Shown piece after piece: positions 8,745-17,935 of a stretch of DNA of 64,000 nt. The notes beneath the pieces are model-generated. The model searched no databases and had not been told where the DNA came from. It saw only the letters and a program-made list of their open reading frames with translations. Made by a program: the position numbers and the translations under genes. How positions within the stretch are numbered: position 1 is the first letter of the stretch; each line of letters opens with the position of its first letter. This DNA is from Clostridiales bacterium (GTDB taxonomy: Bacteria; Bacillota; Clostridia; Saccharofermentanales; Saccharofermentanaceae): positions 1 through 64,000 of the forward strand of contig JAFXMZ010000008.1 in the NCBI GenBank assembly GCA_017529925.1. Reading direction: 5' to 3'.

Positions 8745-10250
8745 TTAACCGATGAGAATCTCTTCGACTTTCTTTTTCATCTGATCCTTCTCGATCTGAT
8801 CCTTGTGGAGGACGGGTTTCTTGGAGATATCCTTTATCCCCTCGGGGATCGGAAGACCGCTCTCTTCGGACAGCTCGCGGATGATCGTCTCGGTGGATCT
8901 GCCGGTTGAATAACCTGCTCCCCTTATGGCATCCATGACCGCAGGCGAGAACTTGAAAGGCGATGCCGTCGATACGAACACAGTCTTCGTCTCGTCTCCG
9001 GAACGCTGGTGGTAACGGTTATAGATATTGAATCCTACAGCCGTATGAGTGTCGATCACATTATCGGTCCTGTCGTAAACGTCGAGGATCGTCTTGGATA
9101 CACCCGTCTCATCAGCAAATCCTCCGACAAAGATCATCTGCAGGGACTTCAGCGTCTTGGGGTCTACAGTATAGACTCCGTTCTCGGACAGTTCCTTCAT
9201 CCATGTGCGGACCTTCTCGGGATCCTTTCCGGTGATCTCGAAAAGGAGTCTCTCGAGATTGGAAGAGATCAGGATATCCATCGAAGGAGATGTCGTCTTG
9301 AAGAATTCCCTGTTCCTGTCATACTTACCGGACGAGAAGAAATCACAGAGGACCTTGTTCCTGTTGGAGGCGCAGATCAGTCTGTGTACCGGTATACCCA
9401 TCTGCTTCGCATACCATGCAGCGAGGATATTACCGAAGTTGCCCGTGGGAACGACGATATTGATCGGCTCACCCTTCGCGATCTTCTCCTGCCTGAGGAG
9501 CTCAACATATGAATAGACATAGTATGCGATCTGGGGAACGAGACGGCCCCAGTTGATGGAATTCGCAGACGAAAGCCTGATTCCCTTAGCTGCAAGTTCC
9601 TCCTTGAAGCTCTCATCTCCGAAGATATTCTTGACGCCGGTCTGTGCATCGTCGAAACATCCGTTTACGGCTATTACATGTGTATTGTCGCCCGTCGTCG
9701 TTATCATCTGCATCTTCTGTGCTTCGGATACTCCGTCAGAAGGATAGAAGACGATGATCTCCGTTCCGGGAAGATCCTTGAATCCCTCGAGGGCAGCCTT
9801 GCCCGTATCACCCGAAGTTGCAGTCAGGATGCAGATCTTCTTATCCTCTCCCGTCTTCCTTACGGCAGCCGTCATGAGGTGAGGCAGGAGCTGCAATGCA
9901 ACATCCTTGAATGCAGCCGTGGGTCCGTGCCACAGTTCGAGGATATATTCCCTGTCGTTATAGGCATTGAGCTGAACGAGCGGAAGCGGATTCTCGCCCC
10001 ACTTGTCCTCGTGATAAGCCTGCGATGTATACGAGAGCAGCTCGCTCTCCGTAAAGTCATCGAGGAACTTGGAAAGCACTCTCGCAGATATCTTCTCGAA
10101 AGGCATATTCGTCATCTCATCGATCTCGTCCGATGTCAGGACGGGAACGGACTCGGGGACAAAGAGTCCTCCGTCCGGTGCGATGCCGAGTACTATAGCC
10201 TCGGAAGCCGAATACTTCTTCTCAAAACCTCTCGTACTAATAAACTTCAT
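8745..10250 (-). CDS. thrC: Threonine synthase
   Basis: ThrC converts O-phosphohomoserine to threonine with pyridoxal phosphate in the cytoplasm. The 501-residue protein starts with the diagnostic MKFISTRGF, has GIAPDGGLFVPE, and the PLP-lysine motif LWHGPTAAFKD near residue 110, followed by ATSGDTGKAAL. The length fits the long (about 450-500 residue) ThrC class found in Clostridia and E. coli rather than the short plant-like class. Its ribosome binding site GGGAGGAAAC lies inside the last codons of the upstream hypothetical gene, with only 3 bases between the two genes, so translation is probably coupled. It is the last gene of the pcrA-to-thrC run; carB follows after 100 bases. Confidence 0.95.
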   Translation of the reverse strand: MKFISTRGFEKKYSASEAIVLGIAPDGGLFVPESVPVLTSDEIDEMTNMPFEKISARVLSKFLDDFTESELLSYTSQAYHEDKWGENPLPLVQLNAYNDREYILELWHGPTAAFKDVALQLLPHLMTAAVRKTGEDKKICILTATSGDTGKAALEGFKDLPGTEIIVFYPSDGVSEAQKMQMITTTGDNTHVIAVNGCFDDAQTGVKNIFGDESFKEELAAKGIRLSSANSINWGRLVPQIAYYVYSYVELLRQEKIAKGEPINIVVPTGNFGNILAAWYAKQMGIPVHRLICASNRNKVLCDFFSSGKYDRNREFFKTTSPSMDILISSNLERLLFEITGKDPEKVRTWMKELSENGVYTVDPKTLKSLQMIFVGGFADETGVSKTILDVYDRTDNVIDTHTAVGFNIYNRYHQRSGDETKTVFVSTASPFKFSPAVMDAIRGAGYSTGRSTETIIRELSEESGLPIPEGIKDISKKPVLHKDQIEKDQMKKKVEEILIG

Positions 10251-10253
10251 ATA

Positions 10254-11204
10254 TCAGTTTCCTCCCGGGGCAGCGGCGGCGGAGCTCTGAGCGGCATCGG
10301 ACTGTACGGCTGATCCGTCAGTTCCTTCTGCAGGTGCGTCGCTCTCCTTGTTCTCTTCGCCCTTGCCCTTATTATCTTTAGTCTTTGTCCCGAACTCATC
10401 GGCATATCCTTTTATGATCTCATCGACCTCAGGATCTCCCTTGTGGTCATCGAGAGCACCGATAAGGTAGTCGAGCCTCTTCTCGGTATCAGCGCTGTTC
10501 CTGACCTTCGATACCGTCGGGATTATTACAAAATATACGAGAATGCCGAGTAATGCAAGTATAACGATGACCGTAACGACCCTTATGATGATCCTCATAT
10601 TGTCGGCAGGCGTCCTCGGGGATTCGATCTCGATATCATCTCCCGTCCTCTCGTCGCCGACCGACGCGGACCTCATCATGATATCCCTTCTCTCCTTCTC
10701 GGATGCCATACCCATCTTCTCATGTCCCGAAGAAGCCCTTGTCAGGATCGGAGCCTGCATCCCTACACGCTCATTCGTTCCTCCGTTCTCCGACACAATC
10801 GATGTCCAGTTGCGTCCCGACCTCGGAGTCTCGGGCTTGGGCTCGGGATTGTTGATATCGTCCTTAACATATTTCATAGCTTCCTGTGCGATCGACAGGT
10901 TCTGTCCCGAAGAAAGAGTATTATTGACCGCATATTCGAGCGCGCTCTCCGCCCTCTTGAAGATGCCCTCCCTCGCCAGGCAGAGAGCATATACGAGTGC
11001 ACAGTCACCCCACGAAGGATTGTCGGATATCAGAGGCTTCAATATGATCTGCGCAACATCCGTTCCGTCCTTCTGGCAGTTGATGAGAGCCCTGTTGAAC
11101 TGCTTCACGACGTGAGCCTTATCATCCGCGCTCATCTCGAAAAGGATCAGATCCTTCTCACTTATCGGACTGATCATCTGAGCAAGTCTTTTATAGTCAT
11201 GCAT
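10254..11204 (-). CDS. Hypothetical single-pass membrane protein with helical N-terminal domain
   Basis: I do not recognise this 316-residue protein as a named family. Residues 1-115 are helical with a TPR-like feel (ALVYALCLAREGIFKRAESA), residues 120-200 are a polar linker, about 203-230 form one transmembrane segment (VVTVIVILALLGILVYFVII), and the C-terminus is a short helix followed by a Ser/Ala/Glu-rich disordered tail ending AAAAPGGN. It sits between folC and thrC, with 6 and 3 bases of spacing, so it is co-transcribed. The GC-rich alanine/glycine tail carries the thrC ribosome binding site. The order of domains suggests a cytoplasmic protein-binding domain and an extracytoplasmic tail; role unknown. 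Confidence 0.75.
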   Translation of the reverse strand: MHDYKRLAQMISPISEKDLILFEMSADDKAHVVKQFNRALINCQKDGTDVAQIILKPLISDNPSWGDCALVYALCLAREGIFKRAESALEYAVNNTLSSGQNLSIAQEAMKYVKDDINNPEPKPETPRSGRNWTSIVSENGGTNERVGMQAPILTRASSGHEKMGMASEKERRDIMMRSASVGDERTGDDIEIESPRTPADNMRIIIRVVTVIVILALLGILVYFVIIPTVSKVRNSADTEKRLDYLIGALDDHKGDPEVDEIIKGYADEFGTKTKDNKGKGEENKESDAPAEGTDGSAVQSDAAQSSAAAAPGGN

Positions 11205-11210
11205 AGGGCC

Positions 11211-12611
11211 TTACCGACCTCCGTTTTCCTTTATCGTTTCATTTATCATTTCCCGCAGTTTCCCGCGCACCTGTCCGATCAGATAGAGCGAACCGGTAAC
11301 GAGAAGCGGCATCCCGTCCTCCAGGGTCCTTCCGAGCGCCTGCTGCGCTCCTTCGAGGGCATCGTCGAAGCACAGGGACTTAACCTTTTTATTATACACA
11401 TTTTGAACCTCGTCACAAAGGACACCCGGGTCAAGGCTCCTCGGATTCTCCGGCCTTACCGCAATGAGCTCGCCGATCTTTATGCCGCCTTCCCTGAGTT
11501 CCCTGATGATGCCTTCATAGTCCTTGTCGCCCATCACTCCCATAAGGAGCCTGACCTTCCTTTTGACGAATATCTTCCTGCATGCCTTCCCGAGAGTCAG
11601 TGCCAGGGATCTCGCGCCCTGGTCATTATGACCGCCGTCGAGCATTACCGGAGGGTCCTGAAGGATAAGTTCTGTCCTGCCTTTCCAGACAGCCCTGCTT
11701 ATCCCTTCGGCGATCGTATCTTCACTGATCCCAAGCGTCCTTGCACACGTGATCGCCGCGGCCGCATTCTGGATCTGATGGTCGCCGAAAAGGCTCGTCT
11801 CATATTCAGTCTTCTCATCTCCGAACGTGAATATCATCTTCCCGTTCTCATATCTCGAAGAAGTATTTCCCGACTTCACGAAAGTTATATCGCATCCGGC
11901 CTCCCGTGCCTTCTCCGCAAATACTTCCCTTACTGTCTTCTTTGACTCATCATCCAGGATCATCATGTCGGGATCCGACACGACAGCGGGACAGCCCTTC
12001 TTGAATATGCCCGCCTTCTCGCCCGCGATCTGTCCGATCGTGTCTCCGAGCCTGTCGGTATGGTCGAGTCCCATCGCGGTTATCACGGTGCACAGAGGCT
12101 TCTCGATTATATTCGTCGAATCGAGCCTTCCGCCGAGTCCCGTCTCGAGGACCGCGATATCGACTCCCTGCTCCCTGAACCAGAGAAAGCAGATAGCCGT
12201 AACGAGTTCGAATTCTGTCGGATGCTCATAACCTTCCGACGTCATCTGCTCTGCGGCCTTCTCGACAACAGCGGAGAGCCTTTCCAGATCTTCCGCAGAG
12301 ATCTCACCTTCCGTCTCATCCTCAAGATATCTCTCATAGGAAGATCTTCCGTCTATTACCCTCATCCTCTCCGAGAACCTCTCGAGGTAGGGAGACGTGA
12401 AGATGCCTACTTTCTTCCCCGACAGGGCGAGTATCGACGATATATATGCGCAGACTGATCCCTTGCCGTTTGTGCCGGCGATATGAACCGCCTTTATGTC
12501 TTTCGCGGGATCGCCTGTCAGCTGTGACAGCTTTTCCATTCTCTGAAGTCCCAGGTTGATCCCGAACTTCAGTGATTCCTTAAGAAACTCCGGTGTCTTT
12601 TCTACGGGCAT
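11211..12611 (-). CDS. folC: Folylpolyglutamate synthase / dihydrofolate synthase
   Basis: FolC adds glutamate to folates (and in many bacteria to dihydropteroate), using ATP. The 466-residue protein has the Mur-ligase-like P-loop AVHIAGTNGKGSVCAYISSI, TSPYLERFSERM, the LETGLGGRLDSTN block and the C-terminal domain with MLDGGHNDQGARSL. Length agrees with the family. I place the start at ATG 12611 because the usual family N-terminus (EFLKESLKFGINLGL) follows directly; ATG 12623 is an alternative. Either start lies inside the 3' end of gtrA, an overlap of 32-44 bases. Confidence 0.93.
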   Translation of the reverse strand: MPVEKTPEFLKESLKFGINLGLQRMEKLSQLTGDPAKDIKAVHIAGTNGKGSVCAYISSILALSGKKVGIFTSPYLERFSERMRVIDGRSSYERYLEDETEGEISAEDLERLSAVVEKAAEQMTSEGYEHPTEFELVTAICFLWFREQGVDIAVLETGLGGRLDSTNIIEKPLCTVITAMGLDHTDRLGDTIGQIAGEKAGIFKKGCPAVVSDPDMMILDDESKKTVREVFAEKAREAGCDITFVKSGNTSSRYENGKMIFTFGDEKTEYETSLFGDHQIQNAAAAITCARTLGISEDTIAEGISRAVWKGRTELILQDPPVMLDGGHNDQGARSLALTLGKACRKIFVKRKVRLLMGVMGDKDYEGIIRELREGGIKIGELIAVRPENPRSLDPGVLCDEVQNVYNKKVKSLCFDDALEGAQQALGRTLEDGMPLLVTGSLYLIGQVRGKLREMINETIKENGGR

Positions 12612-13155
12612 TCTTACGTACATCCTTTCCGGTTGCCTTAAATACGAGATAACGGCTCGCGACATAATTCGCGGCCACGAGAACGAGCGAGTTTAATATC
12701 TTGACTACATACAGATATGTGAATTCAAAGTCCACTACCCTGAAGATCACGTCTGACTGAGGGACCCCGAGAGTATGTTCCAGGGACATTATCATCAGCG
12801 TGAACAGCCCCACTTCGATCAACATGAAGGAAATGAGCCTCGCACATGTAAAACCCAGAAGCTCCAGGAATATATTGCCGTGCGACCTGAATACGAAAGC
12901 CCTGTTCGTGAAGAATGCCGTCAGTACGGCGGCTATCCATGCAACAAACTGGTTCAAGAGGAGCATGGCATCGAAACTCCACATTATGACCGTAACGTGC
13001 AGCTCTGTAGTCACGAGCTTATCGAAGATGACGAAGCTCGCAGCATTGGCTATCATGGTGAATACTCCTGTCAGGGCATACATGAAGAACATCCTGTATC
13101 GCTCCTGCTTGGGAGAAAAGCGGTCGCTTCCGAAGAGCAGTTCCCTGAAAGTCAT
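12580..13155 (-). CDS. GtrA-like flippase-type membrane protein
   Basis: The 191-residue protein has the four transmembrane helices and the conserved NFxxxRxFVF-type signature of the GtrA family (here TAFFTNRAFVFRS near residue 85). GtrA-like proteins are thought to help move undecaprenyl-phosphate-linked sugars across the membrane for surface glycosylation. About 55 extra residues between helices 3 and 4 make it longer than typical (about 130). The likely partners are elsewhere in the window: a GtrB-like glycosyltransferase and two GT-C enzymes at 38.9-43.7 kb. It overlaps folC downstream and follows the cohesin-like gene after 9 bases. Confidence 0.85.
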   Translation of the reverse strand: MTFRELLFGSDRFSPKQERYRMFFMYALTGVFTMIANAASFVIFDKLVTTELHVTVIMWSFDAMLLLNQFVAWIAAVLTAFFTNRAFVFRSHGNIFLELLGFTCARLISFMLIEVGLFTLMIMSLEHTLGVPQSDVIFRVVDFEFTYLYVVKILNSLVLVAANYVASRYLVFKATGKDVRKNARRKDTGVS

Positions 13156-13164
13156 GTTATCACC

Positions 13165-14685
13165 TTAAACGCGCTTGGGCCGCGGGGACGCCCTCTCGAC
13201 CACGATCCTGTTGAAGATAAATGCCATCGTGACTATTATCACTGCTTCGAGTGCAGTGGCGGCGATAAAGATATAGGCGACGACCCTGTATGCGATCTCG
13301 GTCTTCTTGTCGGAGAGCTCATAGGGATAGAATCTCTTCGACTTCTCGTCATATCTGTAAAGACCGTTCCTGCTCTTATTGTCGGAAATATAGCATATGA
13401 AGTTGCCGTTCGTATCGCGGTAGCCTTCGACTCTTACGCCGTCGATCTTTATCGTATCCTCCGAAAACTCCTCCGGTATGCTGATGCTCTCAGGCATCTC
13501 CTCGCAAGTAACGATCCTGCTCTCCATTATTATGTCGCTCTCAGGATCATATCTTCGAAGCTCGGCACTCTGAAGATCGTAAAAATAGAACCCGGGATCC
13601 TCGGAACCGTCATAGAGATATACGAGGATCTCCTTTACTCCGTCGCGCTTGAAGACCGGGACCTCATATCCGTTTATTATCCTCGTCGTCTGTGTGAATC
13701 CCTCGGGGATTATCGGGACTGCGGGGATATTGACGAAGGAATATGTCTTCCCGAGCTTATCGACGAGGCCTGCACCTTCAGCCGTATAGCTCTCCTGCTT
13801 TGAGATATGGATACTGTATGTATTAGTCGTAACGCCGTCCTGTGCGGTAACATCGACCGTGATCAGGTTATCGCCGTACTGGAGGTTCGTTCCTCCCGTG
13901 ATTATGACCTGTGACCAGGAGTTATTGGGGATGGCTGTGACATGTACATTCTCGACCTGACGGTTGACTGATGCGGAATAGTCGAATACATCGGAACTGA
14001 ACGGAGGTGTCATCGTGATCTCGTCTATTCCGAGTGCGGCAAGTGTCGCATCATTCGAAAGGACCTCGGCGATAGGGACCGACAGTTCTCCGTCGATCGA
14101 AGTCTCAAGGCTCTTCCCCCTTGCATCAACGATATCGAAAGCGCTCGCGATCCTGAAATCGACCGTATCCTCCGCAGTCATCTGCACCCTGAAGGATACC
14201 GAGAAAAGGACCGTCTCTCCTTCGGAATAGAATGCGGTCGAGGGGATGAGCTCCTCCCTTTCCTCATCGGATGAAGCTTCCTTTAAAGTCTCCTCGGCAA
14301 GCTCGTCGACAGCGGTGATCTTGATATGACCTTCCTCTTCCGTATCGGTCGTGTAAGTAAAGGAAGGAAGCGCCTGCGATGCATTAACTGAAATGAATTC
14401 AGTCTTGGCAGGATCGTAAACGATATCTATGGGGCCGAATCTTGTGACATACTCCAGAGAGGATGCATTTACGACGATCGTAATGACATCGCCCGTGTTG
14501 ATCGTCTCGGATGTCGATGATACTGTCAGGGCTATCTCCCCGTCGGCATTTACGTCCCGGTCGAAAAGGAGAAGTATTGCAAATGAAGGGATCAGCATCA
14601 GTAAGGTCACGACAAGACAGAGGCTCCTTTGGCAAAGTCCCCGTCCGGAAGATAGTGAAGATCTGATCGCCTTCTTCCTTCTCAA
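13165..14685 (-). CDS. Membrane-anchored surface protein with cohesin-like and cadherin-like domains
   Basis: The 506-residue protein has an N-terminal signal/anchor (about 20-42), a beta-sandwich of the cohesin type (about 50-190; ITIVVNASSLEYVTRFGPID then VYDPAKTEFISV), a cadherin-like beta-sandwich (about 215-300; YSASVNRQVENVHVTAIPNN, QDGVTTNTYSIHIS), a 150-residue C-terminal ectodomain and a final transmembrane helix (about 470-495). Both termini are therefore in or near the membrane. Cohesin folds bind dockerins in cellulosomes, but no dockerin is visible in this window, so a scaffold role is only a possibility. It starts with TTG, supported by GGAGGAAAGCGA just upstream, and follows the glycosidase gene after 27 bases, suggesting both act on the cell wall. 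Confidence 0.75.
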   Translation of the reverse strand: MRRKKAIRSSLSSGRGLCQRSLCLVVTLLMLIPSFAILLLFDRDVNADGEIALTVSSTSETINTGDVITIVVNASSLEYVTRFGPIDIVYDPAKTEFISVNASQALPSFTYTTDTEEEGHIKITAVDELAEETLKEASSDEEREELIPSTAFYSEGETVLFSVSFRVQMTAEDTVDFRIASAFDIVDARGKSLETSIDGELSVPIAEVLSNDATLAALGIDEITMTPPFSSDVFDYSASVNRQVENVHVTAIPNNSWSQVIITGGTNLQYGDNLITVDVTAQDGVTTNTYSIHISKQESYTAEGAGLVDKLGKTYSFVNIPAVPIIPEGFTQTTRIINGYEVPVFKRDGVKEILVYLYDGSEDPGFYFYDLQSAELRRYDPESDIIMESRIVTCEEMPESISIPEEFSEDTIKIDGVRVEGYRDTNGNFICYISDNKSRNGLYRYDEKSKRFYPYELSDKKTEIAYRVVAYIFIAATALEAVIIVTMAFIFNRIVVERASPRPKRV

Positions 14686-14712
14686 ATCGCTTTCCTCCCT
14701 CTGATCAGAAGA

Positions 14713-17274
14713 TCAGTTCCCCGTTGCAGGGATTATACCAAATGACGTCGGCATCAAAGAATATACAGGAATAACAAAAACGAAATTCCCGTCGAGCATA
14801 TCTATCGCCGAATAACCTCTGAAGAAACGTCTTCCTTCCTCATATGCCATCGAGATATTCTGGGCATACTGATGTTCGTAAAGTCCGTCATCATTGTCGA
14901 TGACATCGAATTTCTGGAAGTAGAGCGTATTCTGTCCGACGCCGTTATATCTCGCCGAGATCCACATGGCGCCTCCCGTCAGGGCATCATCTATATTGTC
15001 CCACGGCAGCAGGAGTTTCTTCTCTTCGGACGATATCTCCTTAAGGTCCGGCTCCCTGCCCCACTTCGCGAACTTGGCCGCATTGATCCTCGCGCCGTTA
15101 TAGACTTCGGGATCAGGCGTGGCTCCGATATTGTAGAAATTATAATATCCCTCATAGCCTTCGAGCGTACCGTGACAGAGCTCCGACTCACCGTTATATC
15201 CCATCTCCTGGATGATCTTGCTGGCAATGAAATAAGGAGAGATATCTGCCTTCTTTCCGGCCTCGTAGATGCCTTGAGCAAAATCATAATCGGAAGTATC
15301 CATGAAGCTTCCCTCTATGATCTTCCTTACACCTTCGACAGTATGGACATCCTCATTGAATGACAGATCCTCAAACTGGAATACTGAGACAGGATCGAGG
15401 AAGTTCCTCGGATCGAGGAAGCACGATACGATCTCGCGCTTCGCAGTCATCCATCCGCCGCCGTCATAGACGGGACTGTCAGATACGACCCATGCAGGAG
15501 TCGAGTTGATATTCGCAAGGCTCCTGTCCTTATCGTCCTCATGATCGAGTACAGTCTCGAAAGACATCCCGGGATCATACGGCTTGAATATATAGTTCGG
15601 ATGGAGGTTATGAAGGAGCCACAGTCCGCTCGCATAGGACTCGGGGAAACTGTCCAGAGTCGTCTCTGTGAAGTCGCCCTTGTCATCGCCGCTGAGCATG
15701 TAGAGCATGTAGTAATTCTCTTCACCGTCAAAGGACGTTACGCGTATCCTGACAGTAGTCTCGCCTGCGGCGGGAGTAAATGTCTCATTCTGTCCGAGTA
15801 TGCGGTCTCCGGAGGCGTCTGAAAGGACTATATCGACCCTGGCCGCATAACCTTCCGCTGCAATAGCCTCAATGGAATAATCCCCGCCGAGGGTCTTCCC
15901 TGCACATCCATACCATACGGTCTTCTTATCAGGTTCAGGAAATACCTTCCCGCCCTCTATCGACAGGTCTGAAAGGAATCCTGTTATGGGAAGAAATTCG
16001 ATGCTGCTCCTCGGGATGGAGGAGACATTATTGTTGATGTCATTTATCCTGATCTCAGGATCTTCCGATCCTGCACCCTTCAGAGGAACGGGTGTAGGAA
16101 CGAGTCCCGGATCATCCATAACGGCAACATATTTGCCGTTATATCTTCCGACATATTTGCTCTGTACCATCGTATATGAGACAGCATCATCAGGTTCGCA
16201 CTCTCCGCCTCTCCTGACTCTTACATAGAAGACATTGGATATCCCGGGTATACCTGTTTCCTCAGATACCTTCTGTGTATCCTGTTTCTTCCCGCGCAGA
16301 GTCTCATATGCGGACAGGGGCAGATCGTTCGTTCCGACCTCGTCTCCGTAAAGGTCATATAGAGTTACCTTGATGTCGTCGGAAAGGCCGACGAAATTGA
16401 CATAGCAGTTCCTGTCTTCGCAGTCGATCATATACCATGAATCAGATCTTCCCTGATCGATCATTCCCGGCTGTACATTATCATTTTTCAAGGTCATTAG
16501 CGAAGGGACATTTATCTTCCCGCCGTCGACTACGCTTCCTCTTCCGTCAGAGGATCGAAGGAGTATCAGGACATTATGCTCTCCGGTCGTAACTCCGGCC
16601 GTGTCCCATGACATGACGAAATCCCTGCTCCCGTCATCCTTCTGTGTTGTGGTTATGCTTCCCTGATAAAGGACACGGTCAACGAAGAAATCCGATCTTA
16701 CATTATCTCCCGTGGCCCTGAAGTTTCCTTCTACACGTCTGATGCCTATCGTATATCCGTCCGGACCTTCGATCGATCCCGTGACATTGAATTCCGAGAA
16801 ACTGTCCCCAGGATCATCGGGGATATCGGCAGAAGGCTCATAATCTCCGTCTAAAGCGGAGATCTGATCAGCCATTACCCTTATCCTCGAATTGCCTTCG
16901 AGGTCAGCTATGATCTCTCCGGTCATTATGGCATCCGCGCCGCCGGTAAGAGCTGCCGTCAGGTCCTCGGCGAACTGCTCATCGCTCCTGTTAAGTGACA
17001 GATAGTCAGCGCTCGTGAATGATCTGATGACATAATCACCCACGGTATACATTCCGGATCTGATCCTCTCCTCAGCCTTGTCGGCTCCGTCCCCGGATCC
17101 CGTTATGACCGAAGTCCTCGAGACCATCGACGAGATATATCCTTCATCGTCGTCGACGGGATCAAAAGATGCCGCGCTCATAAGAGCCCCAAGGACTATT
17201 ATCAGCACAAGTCCCGTGAGCAGTGTCGCAAGTGCGGCAACGGCATATACAAAGCTGTTCTTTTTCTTTACCAA
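14713..17274 (-). CDS. Membrane-anchored cell-wall endo-beta-N-acetylglucosaminidase (GH73-like)
   Basis: The 853-residue protein has one N-terminal transmembrane anchor (about 8-34), a long all-beta ectodomain that includes a cadherin-like sandwich (around 450-540), and a C-terminal glucosaminidase domain of the kind in LytB-type autolysins. The catalytic glutamate is in SPYFIASKIIQEMGYNGES, followed by YYNFYNIGATPDP and a conserved WISARYNG block. It should cut the glycan strand of peptidoglycan outside the membrane during growth or separation. The start is TTG at 17274 with GGGAG about 10 bases upstream; no ATG lies before the anchor. It is followed by a second surface protein with the same kind of beta-sandwich. 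Confidence 0.8.
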   Translation of the reverse strand: MVKKKNSFVYAVAALATLLTGLVLIIVLGALMSAASFDPVDDDEGYISSMVSRTSVITGSGDGADKAEERIRSGMYTVGDYVIRSFTSADYLSLNRSDEQFAEDLTAALTGGADAIMTGEIIADLEGNSRIRVMADQISALDGDYEPSADIPDDPGDSFSEFNVTGSIEGPDGYTIGIRRVEGNFRATGDNVRSDFFVDRVLYQGSITTTQKDDGSRDFVMSWDTAGVTTGEHNVLILLRSSDGRGSVVDGGKINVPSLMTLKNDNVQPGMIDQGRSDSWYMIDCEDRNCYVNFVGLSDDIKVTLYDLYGDEVGTNDLPLSAYETLRGKKQDTQKVSEETGIPGISNVFYVRVRRGGECEPDDAVSYTMVQSKYVGRYNGKYVAVMDDPGLVPTPVPLKGAGSEDPEIRINDINNNVSSIPRSSIEFLPITGFLSDLSIEGGKVFPEPDKKTVWYGCAGKTLGGDYSIEAIAAEGYAARVDIVLSDASGDRILGQNETFTPAAGETTVRIRVTSFDGEENYYMLYMLSGDDKGDFTETTLDSFPESYASGLWLLHNLHPNYIFKPYDPGMSFETVLDHEDDKDRSLANINSTPAWVVSDSPVYDGGGWMTAKREIVSCFLDPRNFLDPVSVFQFEDLSFNEDVHTVEGVRKIIEGSFMDTSDYDFAQGIYEAGKKADISPYFIASKIIQEMGYNGESELCHGTLEGYEGYYNFYNIGATPDPEVYNGARINAAKFAKWGREPDLKEISSEEKKLLLPWDNIDDALTGGAMWISARYNGVGQNTLYFQKFDVIDNDDGLYEHQYAQNISMAYEEGRRFFRGYSAIDMLDGNFVFVIPVYSLMPTSFGIIPATGN

Positions 17275-17307
17275 TCCGTGATATCTCCCTTATCCCATTA
17301 TCTCATA

Positions 17308-17919
17308 TTATCTCGTGATCTCATCGAGAGTGATGCCGTAGGAAGGCAGGAACTTCTCCATAAAATAGCCCACCTCGGGAAGGTCTATCTTATCGATCGT
17401 CTCCTTTATGGTTTCCTTGGCGGAGGAGAATTCCTTATTGCCGGAAGACTCCTCGAGTATGCATTTGATATATGCAGCTATCCTGTCTGCTGCCTTCACG
17501 AGGCGTCCCGTGAGGATGCCCTCTTCGCCTCCCTGCTCATATGAAGGATCGAGAAGCTCCATATACTCATCCTTCATCTCATCGGGAAGCAGCGACGAAA
17601 GCCTGTCGGCAGCTTCATGTTCGACTTCCTTATAGGCCTTCTTGATCTCCTCATTCCTGTACTTGATGGGAGTGGGAAGGTCGCCCGTGATTATCTCGGT
17701 GCAGTCATGGTAGAGAGCATATGCCTGGACCTTGAAAGGATCCGCCTTCGGCACACCTCCCATATTGTTGTGGATGAGCGCCAGGGCATGAGCAATGACT
17801 GCGACATCAAAACTGTGCTCCTTGATATTCTCGGTGCGGTTATTCCTCATAAGGCCCCACCTGTTTATATACTGCATCCTGTCGAGCATCGCGAAAAAGC
17901 CATATCCGTTATCAGCCAT
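17308..17919 (-). CDS. yfbR: YfbR-like 5'-deoxynucleotidase (HD domain)
   Basis: The 203-residue HD-domain protein matches the YfbR family, which removes phosphate from deoxyribonucleoside 5'-monophosphates. The metal and substrate motifs are visible: RWGLMRN, ENIKEHSFDVAVIAHALA and ALYHDCTEIITGDLPTPIKY. ATG at 17919 is chosen because AGGAGG lies 8 bases upstream; the ATG two codons earlier is too close to the SD. It starts 16 bases after the end of the dGTPase gene, so two dNTP/dNMP-consuming HD enzymes are made from one mRNA. Confidence 0.88.
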   Translation of the reverse strand: MADNGYGFFAMLDRMQYINRWGLMRNNRTENIKEHSFDVAVIAHALALIHNNMGGVPKADPFKVQAYALYHDCTEIITGDLPTPIKYRNEEIKKAYKEVEHEAADRLSSLLPDEMKDEYMELLDPSYEQGGEEGILTGRLVKAADRIAAYIKCILEESSGNKEFSSAKETIKETIDKIDLPEVGYFMEKFLPSYGITLDEITR

Positions 17920-17935
17920 TTCCATTTCCTCCTGA

